Shown here: piece after piece, positions 55,774 to 64,000 of the stretch
How positions within the stretch are numbered: the first letter of the stretch is position 1
Layout of the letters: each line of letters begins with the position of its first letter
Assembly (NCBI RefSeq): GCF_002531725.1
Contig: NZ_NWSQ01000009.1
Coordinates: forward strand, 1-64,000
Direction: 5' to 3'
Source of the DNA: Rhizobium sp. L43
GTDB taxonomy: Bacteria > Pseudomonadota > Alphaproteobacteria > Rhizobiales > Rhizobiaceae
DNA length: 64,000 bases
Program-made: the position numbers and the translations under genes
The notes under the pieces: generated by a model
Seen by the model: only the letters and a program-made list of their open reading frames with translations
Databases searched by the model: none
What the model was told of the DNA's origin: nothing

Positions 55774-56833
55774 TTTCCTTGCCTCCAGGGTTCCTTCCGC
55801 GCAGCTTGCTTTTCGACACCTGCTGTGCGGCCTCTCTCAGATAGTCTTTTAACGGGCGCGCAGGGACACCGCCATATTGTCCGCCGGCTGGAAGGTCGGT
55901 CATGATACCGCTTTTGGCGGCAATCTGCACGCCGTCGCCGATCGTCACATGCCCCTTGATGCCGACCTGGCCGCCGATCTGCACGCCATTGCCGATCTTC
56001 GTGCTGCCGGCGATGCCGACTTGCGCGACGATGGCGCAATGGCGGCCGATCTGAACATTGTGGCCAATCTGTACCTGGTTGTCGATCTTGGTGCCCTCGC
56101 CGATGACGGTATCGTCCATGGCGCCGCGGTCGATCGTGGTGTTGGCGCCGATCTCGACTTTGTCCTGGATGATCACCCGGCCGATCTGGACGATCTTGAT
56201 CATGCCGCGCGGACCCGGCGCATAACCGAAACCATCCTGGCCGATGCGCACACCATTGTGGATGATGACGCCATTGCCGATCAGCGCGCAGAGAACACTG
56301 GCCCCGGCGGCGATCGAACAATCCCGGCCGATCTTGACGCCTGGCCCGATAATGCTGTGCGCGCCGATCCGCGTCCCTTCGCCGATTTCGGCATGCGGAC
56401 CGATAACGGCCATCGGCTCGACGATCACGCCCTTTTCGAGTTTCGCGCTCGGGTCGATCACAGCGCTGGGTGCGATTTCGCTTTCACCCGAGGAAAAAAC
56501 GACCGGGCGCAATGCCGCGGGATAGAGCAGACCGCCCGCCATCGCGAAGGCCGCATGCGGATTGGACGACAGGATGACCGGGATATGCTCGGGGACGAGA
56601 TCGGCGAGCGCCTTGTCGCAGATCACCGCCGAGGCTTCGCATGTCGCCAGTTCATCGCGGCTGCGGCGCGACAGGATATAACAGAGATCGCCCGCCCGCG
56701 CCCGGTTGAGGGGGGCAACGGAGCTGACGACAACATCTGAATGGTCGGAATTGACAAGTTCCGCCCCAAGAAACTCTGCCAGCTCAGCGAGCTTCAGACC
56801 TTCATGGGGCAGAAAAAAAACGTTTTGCTCCAT
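55766..56833 (-). CDS. lpxD: UDP-3-O-acylglucosamine N-acyltransferase LpxD
   Basis: The product has 355 residues. An N-terminal domain ([14 protein letters not shown], then [11 protein letters not shown]) binds uridine, and the rest is a beta helix of hexapeptide repeats; [20 protein letters not shown] holds the catalytic His. The C-terminus is short and basic (SKSKLRGRN). It adds the second hydroxyacyl chain in lipid A synthesis. The ATG at 56833 has GGAG eight bases upstream; a TTG two codons earlier is the other possibility. Confidence 0.97.
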   Translation of the reverse strand: MEQNVFFLPHEGLKLAELAEFLGAELVNSDHSDVVVSSVAPLNRARAGDLCYILSRRSRDELATCEASAVICDKALADLVPEHIPVILSSNPHAAFAMAGGLLYPAALRPVVFSSGESEIAPSAVIDPSAKLEKGVIVEPMAVIGPHAEIGEGTRIGAHSIIGPGVKIGRDCSIAAGASVLCALIGNGVIIHNGVRIGQDGFGYAPGPRGMIKIVQIGRVIIQDKVEIGANTTIDRGAMDDTVIGEGTKIDNQVQIGHNVQIGRHCAIVAQVGIAGSTKIGNGVQIGGQVGIKGHVTIGDGVQIAAKSGIMTDLPAGGQYGGVPARPLKDYLREAAQQVSKSKLRGRNPGGKEND

Positions 56834-56883
56834 CGGCAATGCTCCAGAACGGAATTGAGTCTTACAGTTCCGGACTGCCGATA

Positions 56884-59223
56884 TCAGAATTGGTTGTTGA
56901 TGCCAAACTTGAAGTTCTGCGTCTTGTCGAAGTCTTCCTTGAGAACCGGGATCGCGTAATCCAGGCGCAACGAACCGAAGGGAGACTGCCAGACAACACC
57001 GACACCGACGGAAGCGCGCAGGGAGGCGTCTTCGCCATCGATGCCGTCGCCCCTCAGGTCAACGTCGTTGCCGAACAACGTGCCCGCGTCGGCGAAGACC
57101 GCGCCACGCAGGTTGAAGTCACGCGGGAAGCCCGGCATCGGGAAGGTCGCTTCGGCCGACGCCGTGAAATAAGTCGTACCACCCAGCGGATCGTCGTTGG
57201 TGCCGGAAACGCGCGGGCCGATACCCTTGTTTTCGAAGCCGCGAATGTCACCATTGGTCAGGGTGAACTGGTCGAAGACATTCAGGTGCTCCCCGAAGCC
57301 GACGACATAACCCGCCGAGGCCGAAACCGAACCGATGATATCGGCATCGTCTGCGAGCAGGTGGTAGTAACGGGCCTTGCCGTAGATCTTGTAGAACTGC
57401 GAATCGCCGCCGAGGCCGGCAATTTCCTGCGTCGCCGTCGCATAGATGCCTTCGCGCGGCAGGACCGTATCGTCGAGGGTGTTATAGGTCAGCGTCTGCG
57501 AGATGGAAGAACGCGTCCAAGGGCTGTCCTCAACGAGGTGCTGATACGGAGCGGACAGATCGGAAAGATCGTTATTGTCAGCGTCGTACTTCATCTGCTT
57601 GTAGTTATAACGGAAGGTCGTCGCCAGATCCTCGGTGATCGGCGCGGTGACGCGCAGGACGACGCTGGTTTCCTCGTAATCGTAGTTGTCATTGCTCGAC
57701 GTTTCGCTGTGGTTGACGTCGAAGCCTGCCGCCAGGCGGTAGCCAAGGAAATAAGGTTCGGTGAAGCTGACGCCGTATGCGCGCGAGCCTTCCTGACCGC
57801 CGCCGGCCGAGATGCGGATGTACTGGCCGCGGCCGAGGAAGTTCTTTTCCTCGATCGAGGCTTCGAGCAGCAGGCCGTCGCCGCCGGCAGCATAACCCGC
57901 GCCGACACCGAACGAACCGGTCGACTGATCCTGTACGTCGACGACCACCACGACGCGGTCCGGGGAGCTGCCCGGCTGGGTGGAGATATTGACGGAAGAG
58001 AAGTAACCGAGCGCTTCGAGGCGGCGCTTGGCCTTGGTGATCATCTGCTGGTTGAAGGCGTCGCCTTCGCTCATATCGAATTCGCGGCGGATCACGTAGT
58101 CGCGCGTGCGGCTGTTGCCACGGATCTCGATGCGCTCGACATAGGCGCGCTCGCCCTGGTCGACCAGGTATTCGACACCGATCGTATTGTTGTTGAGGTC
58201 GCGGTTACCGCGCGGCGTGACGCGCGCAAAGGGATAACCGGCAGAAGCAACCTGATCGGAGATCGCCTCGATCGACTTCTGCACTTCCTTGGCGCTGTAG
58301 AGGTGACCCTCTTTCGTGCGCACGAGCGGCTGCAGCTGATCGGAGCCGACACCTTCGACCGTGGACTGAACGGTCACCGGTCCGAAGTCGTAACGCTGGC
58401 CTTCCTCGATGTTGAAAGTGAGCGTGTATTTGTTGGTCGCTTCATCGAAGGTGGCATCGGAAGAAACGATGCGCATGTCGGCGTAACCGCGATTGTAATA
58501 GAACTGGCGCAGCGCTTCCTCGTCGGCATGCAGCTTGTCATCGTTATAGACGTCCTTGCGGGTCAGGAACGACAGGAAGTTCGAACGCTTGGTCTGGATG
58601 ACGGCAGCCAGGCGGCCGGCGCTGTAGGCATTGTTGCCGACGAAGTTGATCGAATCGATTTTGGTGCGGTCACCCTCGTTGATGACGAAGGCAAGGTTGA
58701 CGCGGCCTTCGCCGAGCGGCACCACCTGCGTCGTGACTTCGACCTCGCTGCGGCCGGTGGCGGCATAAGCTTCCTTGATCGACTGGATGTCGGCCTGGAT
58801 CTGGGTGTCGCTGTAGGGGCCGGCAGCGTGGGTCTGGACGATCGTCGCGAGCTTGTCGTCCTTGATCTTGCGGTTGCCGTTGAAGACGACCTGGTTGACC
58901 AGCTGGGCTTCCTGGACGTTGACAACAAGCGTGCTGCCGGAGACAGAGATCTTGACGTCGGAAAAGTAACCCGTCCCATAGAGCTGCTTGACCGAGGCAT
59001 CGATATCGCTGTTCGAAAAACTCTTTCCGGGAGCGATGGTGAGGTTCGAGCGGACGGCTTCCGCGCCGACACGGCTTGCGCCGCGCACATCGATGCGCTG
59101 GATAACCGCGGCCTCAGCGGCGGTAGCGGAAACGAACGTCAAAGCACCTGCGCCCGAAGCAACAACACTAGCAGACAGCGCAACCGCCGATACTGCGTTC
59201 AAAAACTTTGAACCAGCCTTCAT
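56884..59223 (-). CDS. bamA: Outer membrane assembly factor BamA
   Basis: The product has 779 residues. A signal peptide ([19 protein letters not shown], cleaved near residue 40) precedes five POTRA domains to about 430 (the first with [17 protein letters not shown], and [12 protein letters not shown] in the second). The 16-strand barrel follows, with the VTGTNDDP-like segment replaced here by [16 protein letters not shown] and the C-terminal Phe ([10 protein letters not shown]), needed for outer membrane insertion. It folds and inserts outer membrane proteins. It precedes lpxD on the same strand. Confidence 0.97.
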   Translation of the reverse strand: MKAGSKFLNAVSAVALSASVVASGAGALTFVSATAAEAAVIQRIDVRGASRVGAEAVRSNLTIAPGKSFSNSDIDASVKQLYGTGYFSDVKISVSGSTLVVNVQEAQLVNQVVFNGNRKIKDDKLATIVQTHAAGPYSDTQIQADIQSIKEAYAATGRSEVEVTTQVVPLGEGRVNLAFVINEGDRTKIDSINFVGNNAYSAGRLAAVIQTKRSNFLSFLTRKDVYNDDKLHADEEALRQFYYNRGYADMRIVSSDATFDEATNKYTLTFNIEEGQRYDFGPVTVQSTVEGVGSDQLQPLVRTKEGHLYSAKEVQKSIEAISDQVASAGYPFARVTPRGNRDLNNNTIGVEYLVDQGERAYVERIEIRGNSRTRDYVIRREFDMSEGDAFNQQMITKAKRRLEALGYFSSVNISTQPGSSPDRVVVVVDVQDQSTGSFGVGAGYAAGGDGLLLEASIEEKNFLGRGQYIRISAGGGQEGSRAYGVSFTEPYFLGYRLAAGFDVNHSETSSNDNYDYEETSVVLRVTAPITEDLATTFRYNYKQMKYDADNNDLSDLSAPYQHLVEDSPWTRSSISQTLTYNTLDDTVLPREGIYATATQEIAGLGGDSQFYKIYGKARYYHLLADDADIIGSVSASAGYVVGFGEHLNVFDQFTLTNGDIRGFENKGIGPRVSGTNDDPLGGTTYFTASAEATFPMPGFPRDFNLRGAVFADAGTLFGNDVDLRGDGIDGEDASLRASVGVGVVWQSPFGSLRLDYAIPVLKEDFDKTQNFKFGINNQF

Positions 59224-59420
59224 TTCACCTATTACCTTTGTTTCCCTCGTCCCCGTTGCCGGGAGAACCCGATTCCGGTCACGTGTGTCGTTTTACCCGC
59301 TTTTGACATACAAGCAAGCGAGGTCGTTAATTTCTGTTTACTTCATTTGCAAGCGTGACCCATTCGCCACTACAGCCTTGAAACATCGTAAATAAATAGT
59401 AATTCCCATGCCTTGCGCGT

Positions 59421-60554
59421 TTACCCTATCCACGAACCGATGTCGTTCCAGGTCGTGAAAACCATCAAAGTCAGTATCATCGCCAGGCCGATGCGAAATG
59501 CAATTTCCTGGGCCGCAGAGCCCAAAGGTTTGCCCCTCACCGCTTCCACCGCATAGAACATCAGATGGCCGCCATCAAGTACCGGAACCGGCATCAGGTT
59601 AAGCAATCCTATGGAAACCGACAGCATGGCGGCAAGCTGCAACACTGCGCCTATACCAAGCGTCGCCATCTGGCCCGAAGCTTGCGCCACGCGGATCGGT
59701 CCACCCAGTTGATCGGCCCGCATCGTTCCGGCGAAGATATTGCCGATATATTTGAAGGTGCCGGTGACGATATCCCGGGTCTGGATCACGCCCTCACGCA
59801 GCGCCTGGAGCGGCGTGTAGGTCTGCAGGCGGAAATTGCCGGCCTGCTGGTTGGTGACGATGCCGATCTGGCCGAGCTCGATCTTGTTGCCGAACTGGTC
59901 GGTCTGGTCCACGCGCTCCGGCACCATCGGCAGGTCGAGCTTCTGGCCGGCGCGCTCGACCGTCACGATGATCTTCTGGCTCGGGCGGATGCTGACATAG
60001 CGGCGCACATCGTCGAAGGTCTCGACCTTGCTGCCGTCGATGGCGACCAGAAGATCGCCGGGAAGGACGCCGGCGGCGGCAGCGGCGCCCTCCGGCTTGA
60101 CCTCGGCGACGACGGGATCGGCGATCGTGCGGCCATAGACTGAGAAAAGAACGGTGAAGATGGCGATCGCCAGCAGAAAATTGGCGATCGGGCCGGCCGC
60201 AACAGTTGCGGCGCGTTTCCACAGCTTGGCGCCGGCAAAGGAGCGCGCCCGGTCCTCCTCGGACATGGCGGCAATCTGATCGCTGTCAGGCTTGCTCGAG
60301 GCATCCTCGTCGCCGAAGAAACGGACGTAGCCGCCAAGCGGGATCGCCGCAATCTTCCAGCGCGTTCCATGGCGGTCGGTGAAGCCGAATAGCTCCGGGC
60401 CGAAGCCGACGGAAAAAGCAAGGATGCGAATACCGCTCCAGCGCCCGACGAGGTAATGCCCCATCTCATGCACGAAGACGAGCAGCGAGAGCACGAGGAT
60501 GAAGGTGACGATATTCCCCATCAGGAATGCGTATATACCAGCCATCACGTCCAT
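59421..60554 (-). CDS. rseP: Site-2 metalloprotease RseP
   Basis: The product has 377 residues. VFVHEMGHYLVGRWSG holds the zinc-binding HExxH, in a membrane helix near residue 28. One PDZ domain follows (PVVAEVKPEGAAAAAGVLPG, then LLVAIDGSKVETFDDVRRYV). NLMPVPVLDGGHLMFY near residue 315 contains the third zinc ligand. It cuts membrane-bound anti-sigma factors and signal peptides. E. coli RseP has two PDZ domains; only one is evident here. AAGGAAC precedes the ATG. Confidence 0.95.
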   Translation of the reverse strand: MDVMAGIYAFLMGNIVTFILVLSLLVFVHEMGHYLVGRWSGIRILAFSVGFGPELFGFTDRHGTRWKIAAIPLGGYVRFFGDEDASSKPDSDQIAAMSEEDRARSFAGAKLWKRAATVAAGPIANFLLAIAIFTVLFSVYGRTIADPVVAEVKPEGAAAAAGVLPGDLLVAIDGSKVETFDDVRRYVSIRPSQKIIVTVERAGQKLDLPMVPERVDQTDQFGNKIELGQIGIVTNQQAGNFRLQTYTPLQALREGVIQTRDIVTGTFKYIGNIFAGTMRADQLGGPIRVAQASGQMATLGIGAVLQLAAMLSVSIGLLNLMPVPVLDGGHLMFYAVEAVRGKPLGSAAQEIAFRIGLAMILTLMVFTTWNDIGSWIG

Positions 60555-60582
60555 GAGTTCCTTCCGTCGGGCTGCCGCGTCA

Positions 60583-61413
60583 TCAGAGGCCGAACAATGC
60601 CGCTCCGAGCGACGTCATTTCGGCCCCCTTTATCAGGGAAAAAGCTCCAGCAAGCAAGAACGCCGAAAAACAGGCAAAAATCAGTCCGTCGACACGGTCC
60701 ATGACGCCGCCGTGACCCGGAATGAGACGGCTTGAATCCTTGACGCCGAATTTTCGCTTGATGAAGGATTCGAACAGATCTCCCGACTGGCTGCAAACCG
60801 AGAGAACGAGTGCTGCGCCGGCGGCGATGAATTCCGCGCCCGGAATGAGAAAGTGGATAAGAACGACGCCGGCTGCGACCGCCGAAACGGCGCCGCCGAT
60901 GGCGCCCGACCATGTTTTTCCCGGCGAGATCGAAGGGGCAAGCTTCGGTCCGCCAAGCGCCCTGCCGACGAAATAAGCCAGGATGTCGGTTGCCCAGACG
61001 ACGGCAAAAACGAAGAGCATGGCGTAAAGGCCGGGCCGGTCATCGCTTCTGATCGCGGCGAGCGCCAGGCCGGTGGCGCCGGCATAAAACAGGCCGACCG
61101 GCAACCAGCGGCTGGTGCCGTGCAGGATGATCAGCGCTATGCCGACGGCCGTGACGCCGACCAGCATACCGGCGGCGAATTCGAAATGGCCGACAAGCAC
61201 CAGGGAGGCGATCGCCGCCTGGCCGATCCAGCCGACGGTATTGGCGACCCAATCACGCGCGATGCCTGTTATTGTCGACCACTCATAATAGATCAGCAGG
61301 CCGATCACGGCCGCCAGAATGCGGAAGGTAAACCCGCCATACCAGGTGGCAGCAAGAACGATGGCCGCAAGAATCAGTCCTGAAACGATGCGGAGCTTCA
61401 ATTCCCTCTGCAT
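60583..61413 (-). CDS. cdsA: Phosphatidate cytidylyltransferase CdsA
   Basis: The product has 276 residues and about eight membrane helices. GVKDSSRLIPGHGGVMDRVDG is nearly the whole CdsA signature, here quoted in part: SRLIPGHGGVMDRVDG with its conserved Asp pair, and PSISPGKTWSGAIGGAV an earlier motif. It makes CDP-diacylglycerol, the precursor of all phospholipids including rhizobial phosphatidylcholine via Pcs. The gene shares one base with the uppS stop (TGATG). Confidence 0.95.
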   Translation of the reverse strand: MQRELKLRIVSGLILAAIVLAATWYGGFTFRILAAVIGLLIYYEWSTITGIARDWVANTVGWIGQAAIASLVLVGHFEFAAGMLVGVTAVGIALIILHGTSRWLPVGLFYAGATGLALAAIRSDDRPGLYAMLFVFAVVWATDILAYFVGRALGGPKLAPSISPGKTWSGAIGGAVSAVAAGVVLIHFLIPGAEFIAAGAALVLSVCSQSGDLFESFIKRKFGVKDSSRLIPGHGGVMDRVDGLIFACFSAFLLAGAFSLIKGAEMTSLGAALFGL

Positions 61414-62156
61414 CAGGTGCCGACCGCGGCTGCCTGTGACGACAGGCCGCCGAAGCGCCGGTCGCGAGAGGCGAATTTCTCGAGCGCCTGGCGGAAGATC
61501 TCAGGGCTGAAATCCGGCCAGTATTCCGGAACGAAGATGAATTCCGAATAGGCGGCCTGCCAGAGCAGGAAGTTCGACAGCCGCTCCTCGCCGCTGGTGC
61601 GGATGATCAGATCCGGATCGGGAATACCCGCCGTGTCGAGACGGGCGTTGATCAATGCGGGCGTGATGTCCTGGGCCCGCAGGCGGCCTGCCTCGACGTC
61701 CCTCGCCAGGCTCACCACAGCCCGCGAGATCTCGTCGCGCGAACCGTAGTTGAAGGCGATGACCAGCGTCAGCGCCGTATTGTCCTTGGTCGTCTCCTCC
61801 GCCTCGAGCAACAGGCCGAGAATGTCGCTGCGCAGGCTGTGGCGGTCGCCGATCACCTTGATGCGCACGTTCTGGCGATGAAGCTCGGCAAGGTCACGCC
61901 GGATGAAAGCCTTGAGCAGACCGAGCAGATCGGAGACTTCGGCCTCCGGCCGGCGCCAGTTCTCCGAGGAAAAGGCAAAGAGGGTCAGATATTTTATGCC
62001 GACGGCACCAGCGGCGCGCACTGTCTCGCGGACCGCCTCAACGCCCTTGCGATGGCCCATGGTGCGCGGCAGGCCGCGCTGCTTGGCCCAACGGCCATTG
62101 CCGTCCATGATGATGGCAACATGCTCTGGCACAGTCACAAATACAGATTCCGACAT
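61413..62156 (-). CDS. uppS: Undecaprenyl pyrophosphate synthase
   Basis: The product has 247 residues. [20 protein letters not shown] is the cis-prenyltransferase signature with the catalytic Asp, [15 protein letters not shown] follows, and [20 protein letters not shown] is the C-terminal substrate motif. It condenses isopentenyl units into the C55 carrier lipid for peptidoglycan and O-antigen. I chose ATG 62156; upstream codons add residues foreign to the family. It lies between frr and cdsA. Confidence 0.96.
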   Translation of the reverse strand: MSESVFVTVPEHVAIIMDGNGRWAKQRGLPRTMGHRKGVEAVRETVRAAGAVGIKYLTLFAFSSENWRRPEAEVSDLLGLLKAFIRRDLAELHRQNVRIKVIGDRHSLRSDILGLLLEAEETTKDNTALTLVIAFNYGSRDEISRAVVSLARDVEAGRLRAQDITPALINARLDTAGIPDPDLIIRTSGEERLSNFLLWQAAYSEFIFVPEYWPDFSPEIFRQALEKFASRDRRFGGLSSQAAAVGT

Positions 62157-62193
62157 TTCCCGTCCGGTCTTTCCAGGCAAAGGCACAGATCCA

Positions 62194-62754
62194 CTAGACC
62201 TGCATGATTTCCTTTTCCTTCTCGCCAAGCAAGCGGTCGATTTCGGAAATCGTCTCGTCCGTCATCTTCTGTACACGTTCCGACTGCGCCCTGCCCTCGT
62301 CCTGGCCGATTACGCCATCCTTTTCGGCCTTCTTCAGGCCGTCCATGCCATCGCGGCGAACATGGCGAATCGCAACCTTGCTCTTTTCGGCATAATCATG
62401 AGCGACCTTGACGAGCGACTTGCGGCGCTCCTCGTTCAACTCCGGCAGCGGAATACGCAGGCTCTGGCCGTCGACGATCGGGTTGAGGCCGAGATTGGAT
62501 TCGCGGATGCCGCGCTCGACGGCGCTGACCATCGACTTGTCCCAGACGGAGACCGACAGCATGCGCGGCTCGGGGACGGTGATGTTGGCGACCTGGTTCA
62601 GCGGCATGCGCGAACCATAGGCCTCGATCGTGACCGGATCGAGAATGTTGGCCGAAGCACGGCCGGTGCGCAGCGACGCGATGTCGCTCTTGAATGCGGA
62701 AACCGCGCCGTCCATGCGGCGCTTCAGTTCCTTGATGTCGGTACCTTCACTCAT
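62194..62754 (-). CDS. frr: Ribosome recycling factor
   Basis: The product has 186 residues. [20 protein letters not shown] and [18 protein letters not shown] form the first part of the three-helix bundle, [18 protein letters not shown] the second domain, and [20 protein letters not shown] the conserved C-terminal helix. It splits post-termination ribosomes with EF-G. The next gene upstream, pyrH, is 268 bases away, with a RIME-like repeat between, so frr may have its own promoter. Confidence 0.97.
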   Translation of the reverse strand: MSEGTDIKELKRRMDGAVSAFKSDIASLRTGRASANILDPVTIEAYGSRMPLNQVANITVPEPRMLSVSVWDKSMVSAVERGIRESNLGLNPIVDGQSLRIPLPELNEERRKSLVKVAHDYAEKSKVAIRHVRRDGMDGLKKAEKDGVIGQDEGRAQSERVQKMTDETISEIDRLLGEKEKEIMQV

Positions 62755-62825
62755 GTCGATGCTCCCGTATAAAGCGCGTCGCGATCTTTCAGATTCACTT
62801 GCCGCGCTTTAAGTCCTGGTTCTAC

Positions 62826-62922
62826 GCATGTCGTTTTCGCAAAACCGCTGCACACTTTTGCGCGACATGCTCCAGAGCATGATGCCGAAAAGTGTCAGCG
62901 TCTTTCGGACGACATCATGCTC
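62826..62922. repeat. RIME-like rhizobial intergenic palindrome
   Basis: Two adjoining stems. GCATGTCG (62826-62833) pairs with CGACATGC (62863-62870), with GCAAAA/TTTTGC inside. GAGCATGATG (62875-62884) pairs with CATCATGCTC (62913-62922). Sequences of this kind recur in intergenic DNA of Rhizobiaceae (RIME/ABC mosaic elements). It lies between pyrH and frr and would be transcribed with them. Confidence 0.8.
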
Positions 62923-62992
62923 TAACTATTTAGTGTAGAACATGATTCAGATTTTAGGCCAAGCGGCCCAAGATCATCATGCTCCAGCGAGG

Positions 62993-63017
62993 GCTGCGCC
63001 TGATAAAGCGGCGCAGC
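62993..63017. other. Stem-loop after pyrH
   Basis: GCTGCGCC (62993-63000) pairs with GGCGCAGC (63010-63017), beginning six bases past the pyrH stop. No T-tract follows on the minus strand, so it is more likely an mRNA-processing or stability element than an intrinsic terminator. Confidence 0.5.
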
Positions 63018-63022
63018 TTATA

Positions 63023-63745
63023 TCAGTTGTCGGAGACGATGGTCTTGAGGCCACCGCCCGTCAAGATTTCGGCAAAACCGCCTTTCTCGTGGATCGAGAA
63101 GACGATGATCGGAATGGAGTTCTCCCTGGCGAGCGCGACGGCAGCAACGTCCATCACCGCAAGCCCCCTGTCCAGCACTTCCTGGTGGGTCAGGCGGTCG
63201 AGGCGGGTGGCATCGGGATATTTCTTCGGGTCGGCGGTGTAGATGCCGTCCACCTGCGTGCCCTTGAAGATTGCTTGCGCACCCATTTCGGCAGCGCGCA
63301 GGGCGGCGGCGGAATCGGTGGTGAAGAAGGGGTTGCCGGTGCCGCCGGCAAAGATCACCACGCGTCCCATCGACAAATGGTAGAGGGTTGCGCGCTGCGA
63401 AAAGCTCTCGCAGATCTCCGGCATGGAGATGGCCGACAGCACCACCGTATCGATGTTCAGCTTGCGCAGCGAGGTCGCCAACGCCAGCGCGTTGATGATG
63501 GTGCCGAGCATGCCCATGTGGTCGCCGGTGACCCGGTCGCCGCCCTTGGACGCCACCGCGACACCGCGGAAGATATTGCCGCCACCGACGACGACTCCGA
63601 CTTCCACACCCATATGCCTTGCTTCGGCGATATCGGATGCAATGCGGTCCGCCACCGCGACATCGATGCCGAAACCCTGGCTACCCATGAGTGCTTCGCC
63701 GGAAGCCTTGAGTAGAACGCGTTTATAGACAGGCTCTAAAGACAT
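63023..63745 (-). CDS. pyrH: Uridylate kinase
   Basis: The product has 240 residues and belongs to the amino acid kinase family. RVLLKASGEALMGSQGFGID binds the phosphates, GVVVGGGNIFRGVA is the Gly-rich loop, and GTGNPFFTTDSAAALRAAEM the conserved UMP-binding segment. It phosphorylates UMP to UDP as a GTP-activated hexamer. It lies downstream of tsf, separated by a 13-base perfect stem-loop, in the usual rpsB-tsf-pyrH-frr order. Confidence 0.97.
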   Translation of the reverse strand: MSLEPVYKRVLLKASGEALMGSQGFGIDVAVADRIASDIAEARHMGVEVGVVVGGGNIFRGVAVASKGGDRVTGDHMGMLGTIINALALATSLRKLNIDTVVLSAISMPEICESFSQRATLYHLSMGRVVIFAGGTGNPFFTTDSAAALRAAEMGAQAIFKGTQVDGIYTADPKKYPDATRLDRLTHQEVLDRGLAVMDVAAVALARENSIPIIVFSIHEKGGFAEILTGGGLKTIVSDN

Positions 63746-63783
63746 CTTGGCTCCTCGTAAATTGCGGTGAATGCCCGATACAC

Positions 63784-63815
63784 GAAGGGCATCGCGTTGT
63801 CACGCGATGCCCTTC
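63784..63815. other. Perfect 13-base stem-loop between tsf and pyrH
   Basis: GAAGGGCATCGCG (63784-63796) pairs with CGCGATGCCCTTC (63803-63815) around a six-base loop. On the minus strand no T-run follows, while TTGTTTT follows on the plus strand. It may be a partial terminator, attenuator or RNase site between the two genes. Confidence 0.6.
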
Positions 63816-63841
63816 TTGTTTTCCCAATTATGGCTGGAAGA

Positions 63842-64000
63842 TCAACCCTTGACGGCAGCCGCGACTTCGGCTGCGAAATCGGTCTCTTCCTTTTCGACGC
63901 CTTCGCCGAGCAGAAGACGGGCCATGCCGGCGACTTCGATCGGTGCGCCGACAGCCTTTTCAGCGTCCTTGATGGCAGCTGCGACCGTCAGATCCGGATT
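63842..64000 (-). CDS. tsf: Elongation factor Ts, C-terminal part (cut by window end)
   Basis: Only the last 52 residues are present. The segment [20 protein letters not shown] followed by [19 protein letters not shown] and a short Ala/Val-rich end with stop at 63842 matches the C-terminus of EF-Ts. The protein recharges EF-Tu with GTP. The frame is open through the window edge, and pyrH follows in the same direction as expected for rpsB-tsf-pyrH. Confidence 0.95.
   Translation of the reverse strand, partial: NPDLTVAAAIKDAEKAVGAPIEVAGMARLLLGEGVEKEETDFAAEVAAAVKG

Noticed and set aside
56839..59211. 790-codon plus-strand open frame opposite bamA
   Set aside because: Antisense shadow of a well-supported BamA gene; no motif of its own.

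Overview
The window looks like chromosome of a fast-growing rhizobium (Rhizobium leguminosarum/etli group). The evidence is the GC-rich coding, the run dusB(nifR3)-ntrB-ntrC / ntrY-ntrX / dat-hfq-hflX, a lipoyl domain on the E1-beta subunit of pyruvate dehydrogenase, fused ispDF, LexA boxes of the alphaproteobacterial type (GTTC-N7-GTTC), EcfG-type stress promoters, DUF982 genes and a RIME-like intergenic repeat. The genus is inferred from gene order and protein sequence read by eye. No database search was made.

Positions 1 to about 10.9 kb are accessory DNA: short genes, many of them small or unknown. They include a MarR regulator divergent from an FAD monooxygenase with two near-identical operators, an apparently SOS-controlled pair of small genes, two DUF982 genes around a DUF4242/cyclase fusion, a very short membrane protein, an HTH protein convergent with a second FAD monooxygenase, a CsbD stress protein and a ParDE toxin-antitoxin pair. 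A tRNA-Lys(TTT) gene at 10.9-11.0 kb separates this block from core genes.

From 11 to 34 kb are core metabolic and regulatory genes: ccdA, an AEC carrier, a UbiH-like hydroxylase, the sulfite-reduction operon (cysG, DUF2849, cysI, DUF934), a nucleoside deaminase, mazG, hflX-hfq-dat-ntrX-ntrY, an aldo/keto reductase, ntrC-ntrB-dusB, and divergently ispDF-cinA. From 34 to 48 kb come a COQ10/RatA protein, two tandem P-loop kinase-like paralogues, lipA, two GlsB/YeaQ membrane proteins, lpd, a GNAT enzyme, an SGNH hydrolase, pdhC-pdhB-pdhA, ftsB, eno, kdsA with a VOC protein, and lexA. LipA makes the cofactor used by the two lipoyl domains of PdhB and PdhC, and Lpd reoxidises it, so this stretch is largely one enzyme system.

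From 48 to 64 kb are comEC, gltA, and then the envelope and translation run read on the minus strand: tsf (cut by the window end), pyrH, frr, uppS, cdsA, rseP, bamA, lpxD, fabZ, lpxA, lpxI, lpxB. This is the standard alphaproteobacterial order for lipid A, phospholipid, undecaprenyl and outer-membrane protein assembly.

I found no CRISPR array, insertion sequence, prophage, biosynthetic cluster or recognisable defence island. The least explained items are the SOS-controlled small gene pair, the composite palindromic element at 19.97-20.19 kb, an orphan plus-strand terminator near paired DnaA boxes at 28.1-28.4 kb, and the twin P-loop proteins at 34.4-35.6 kb.
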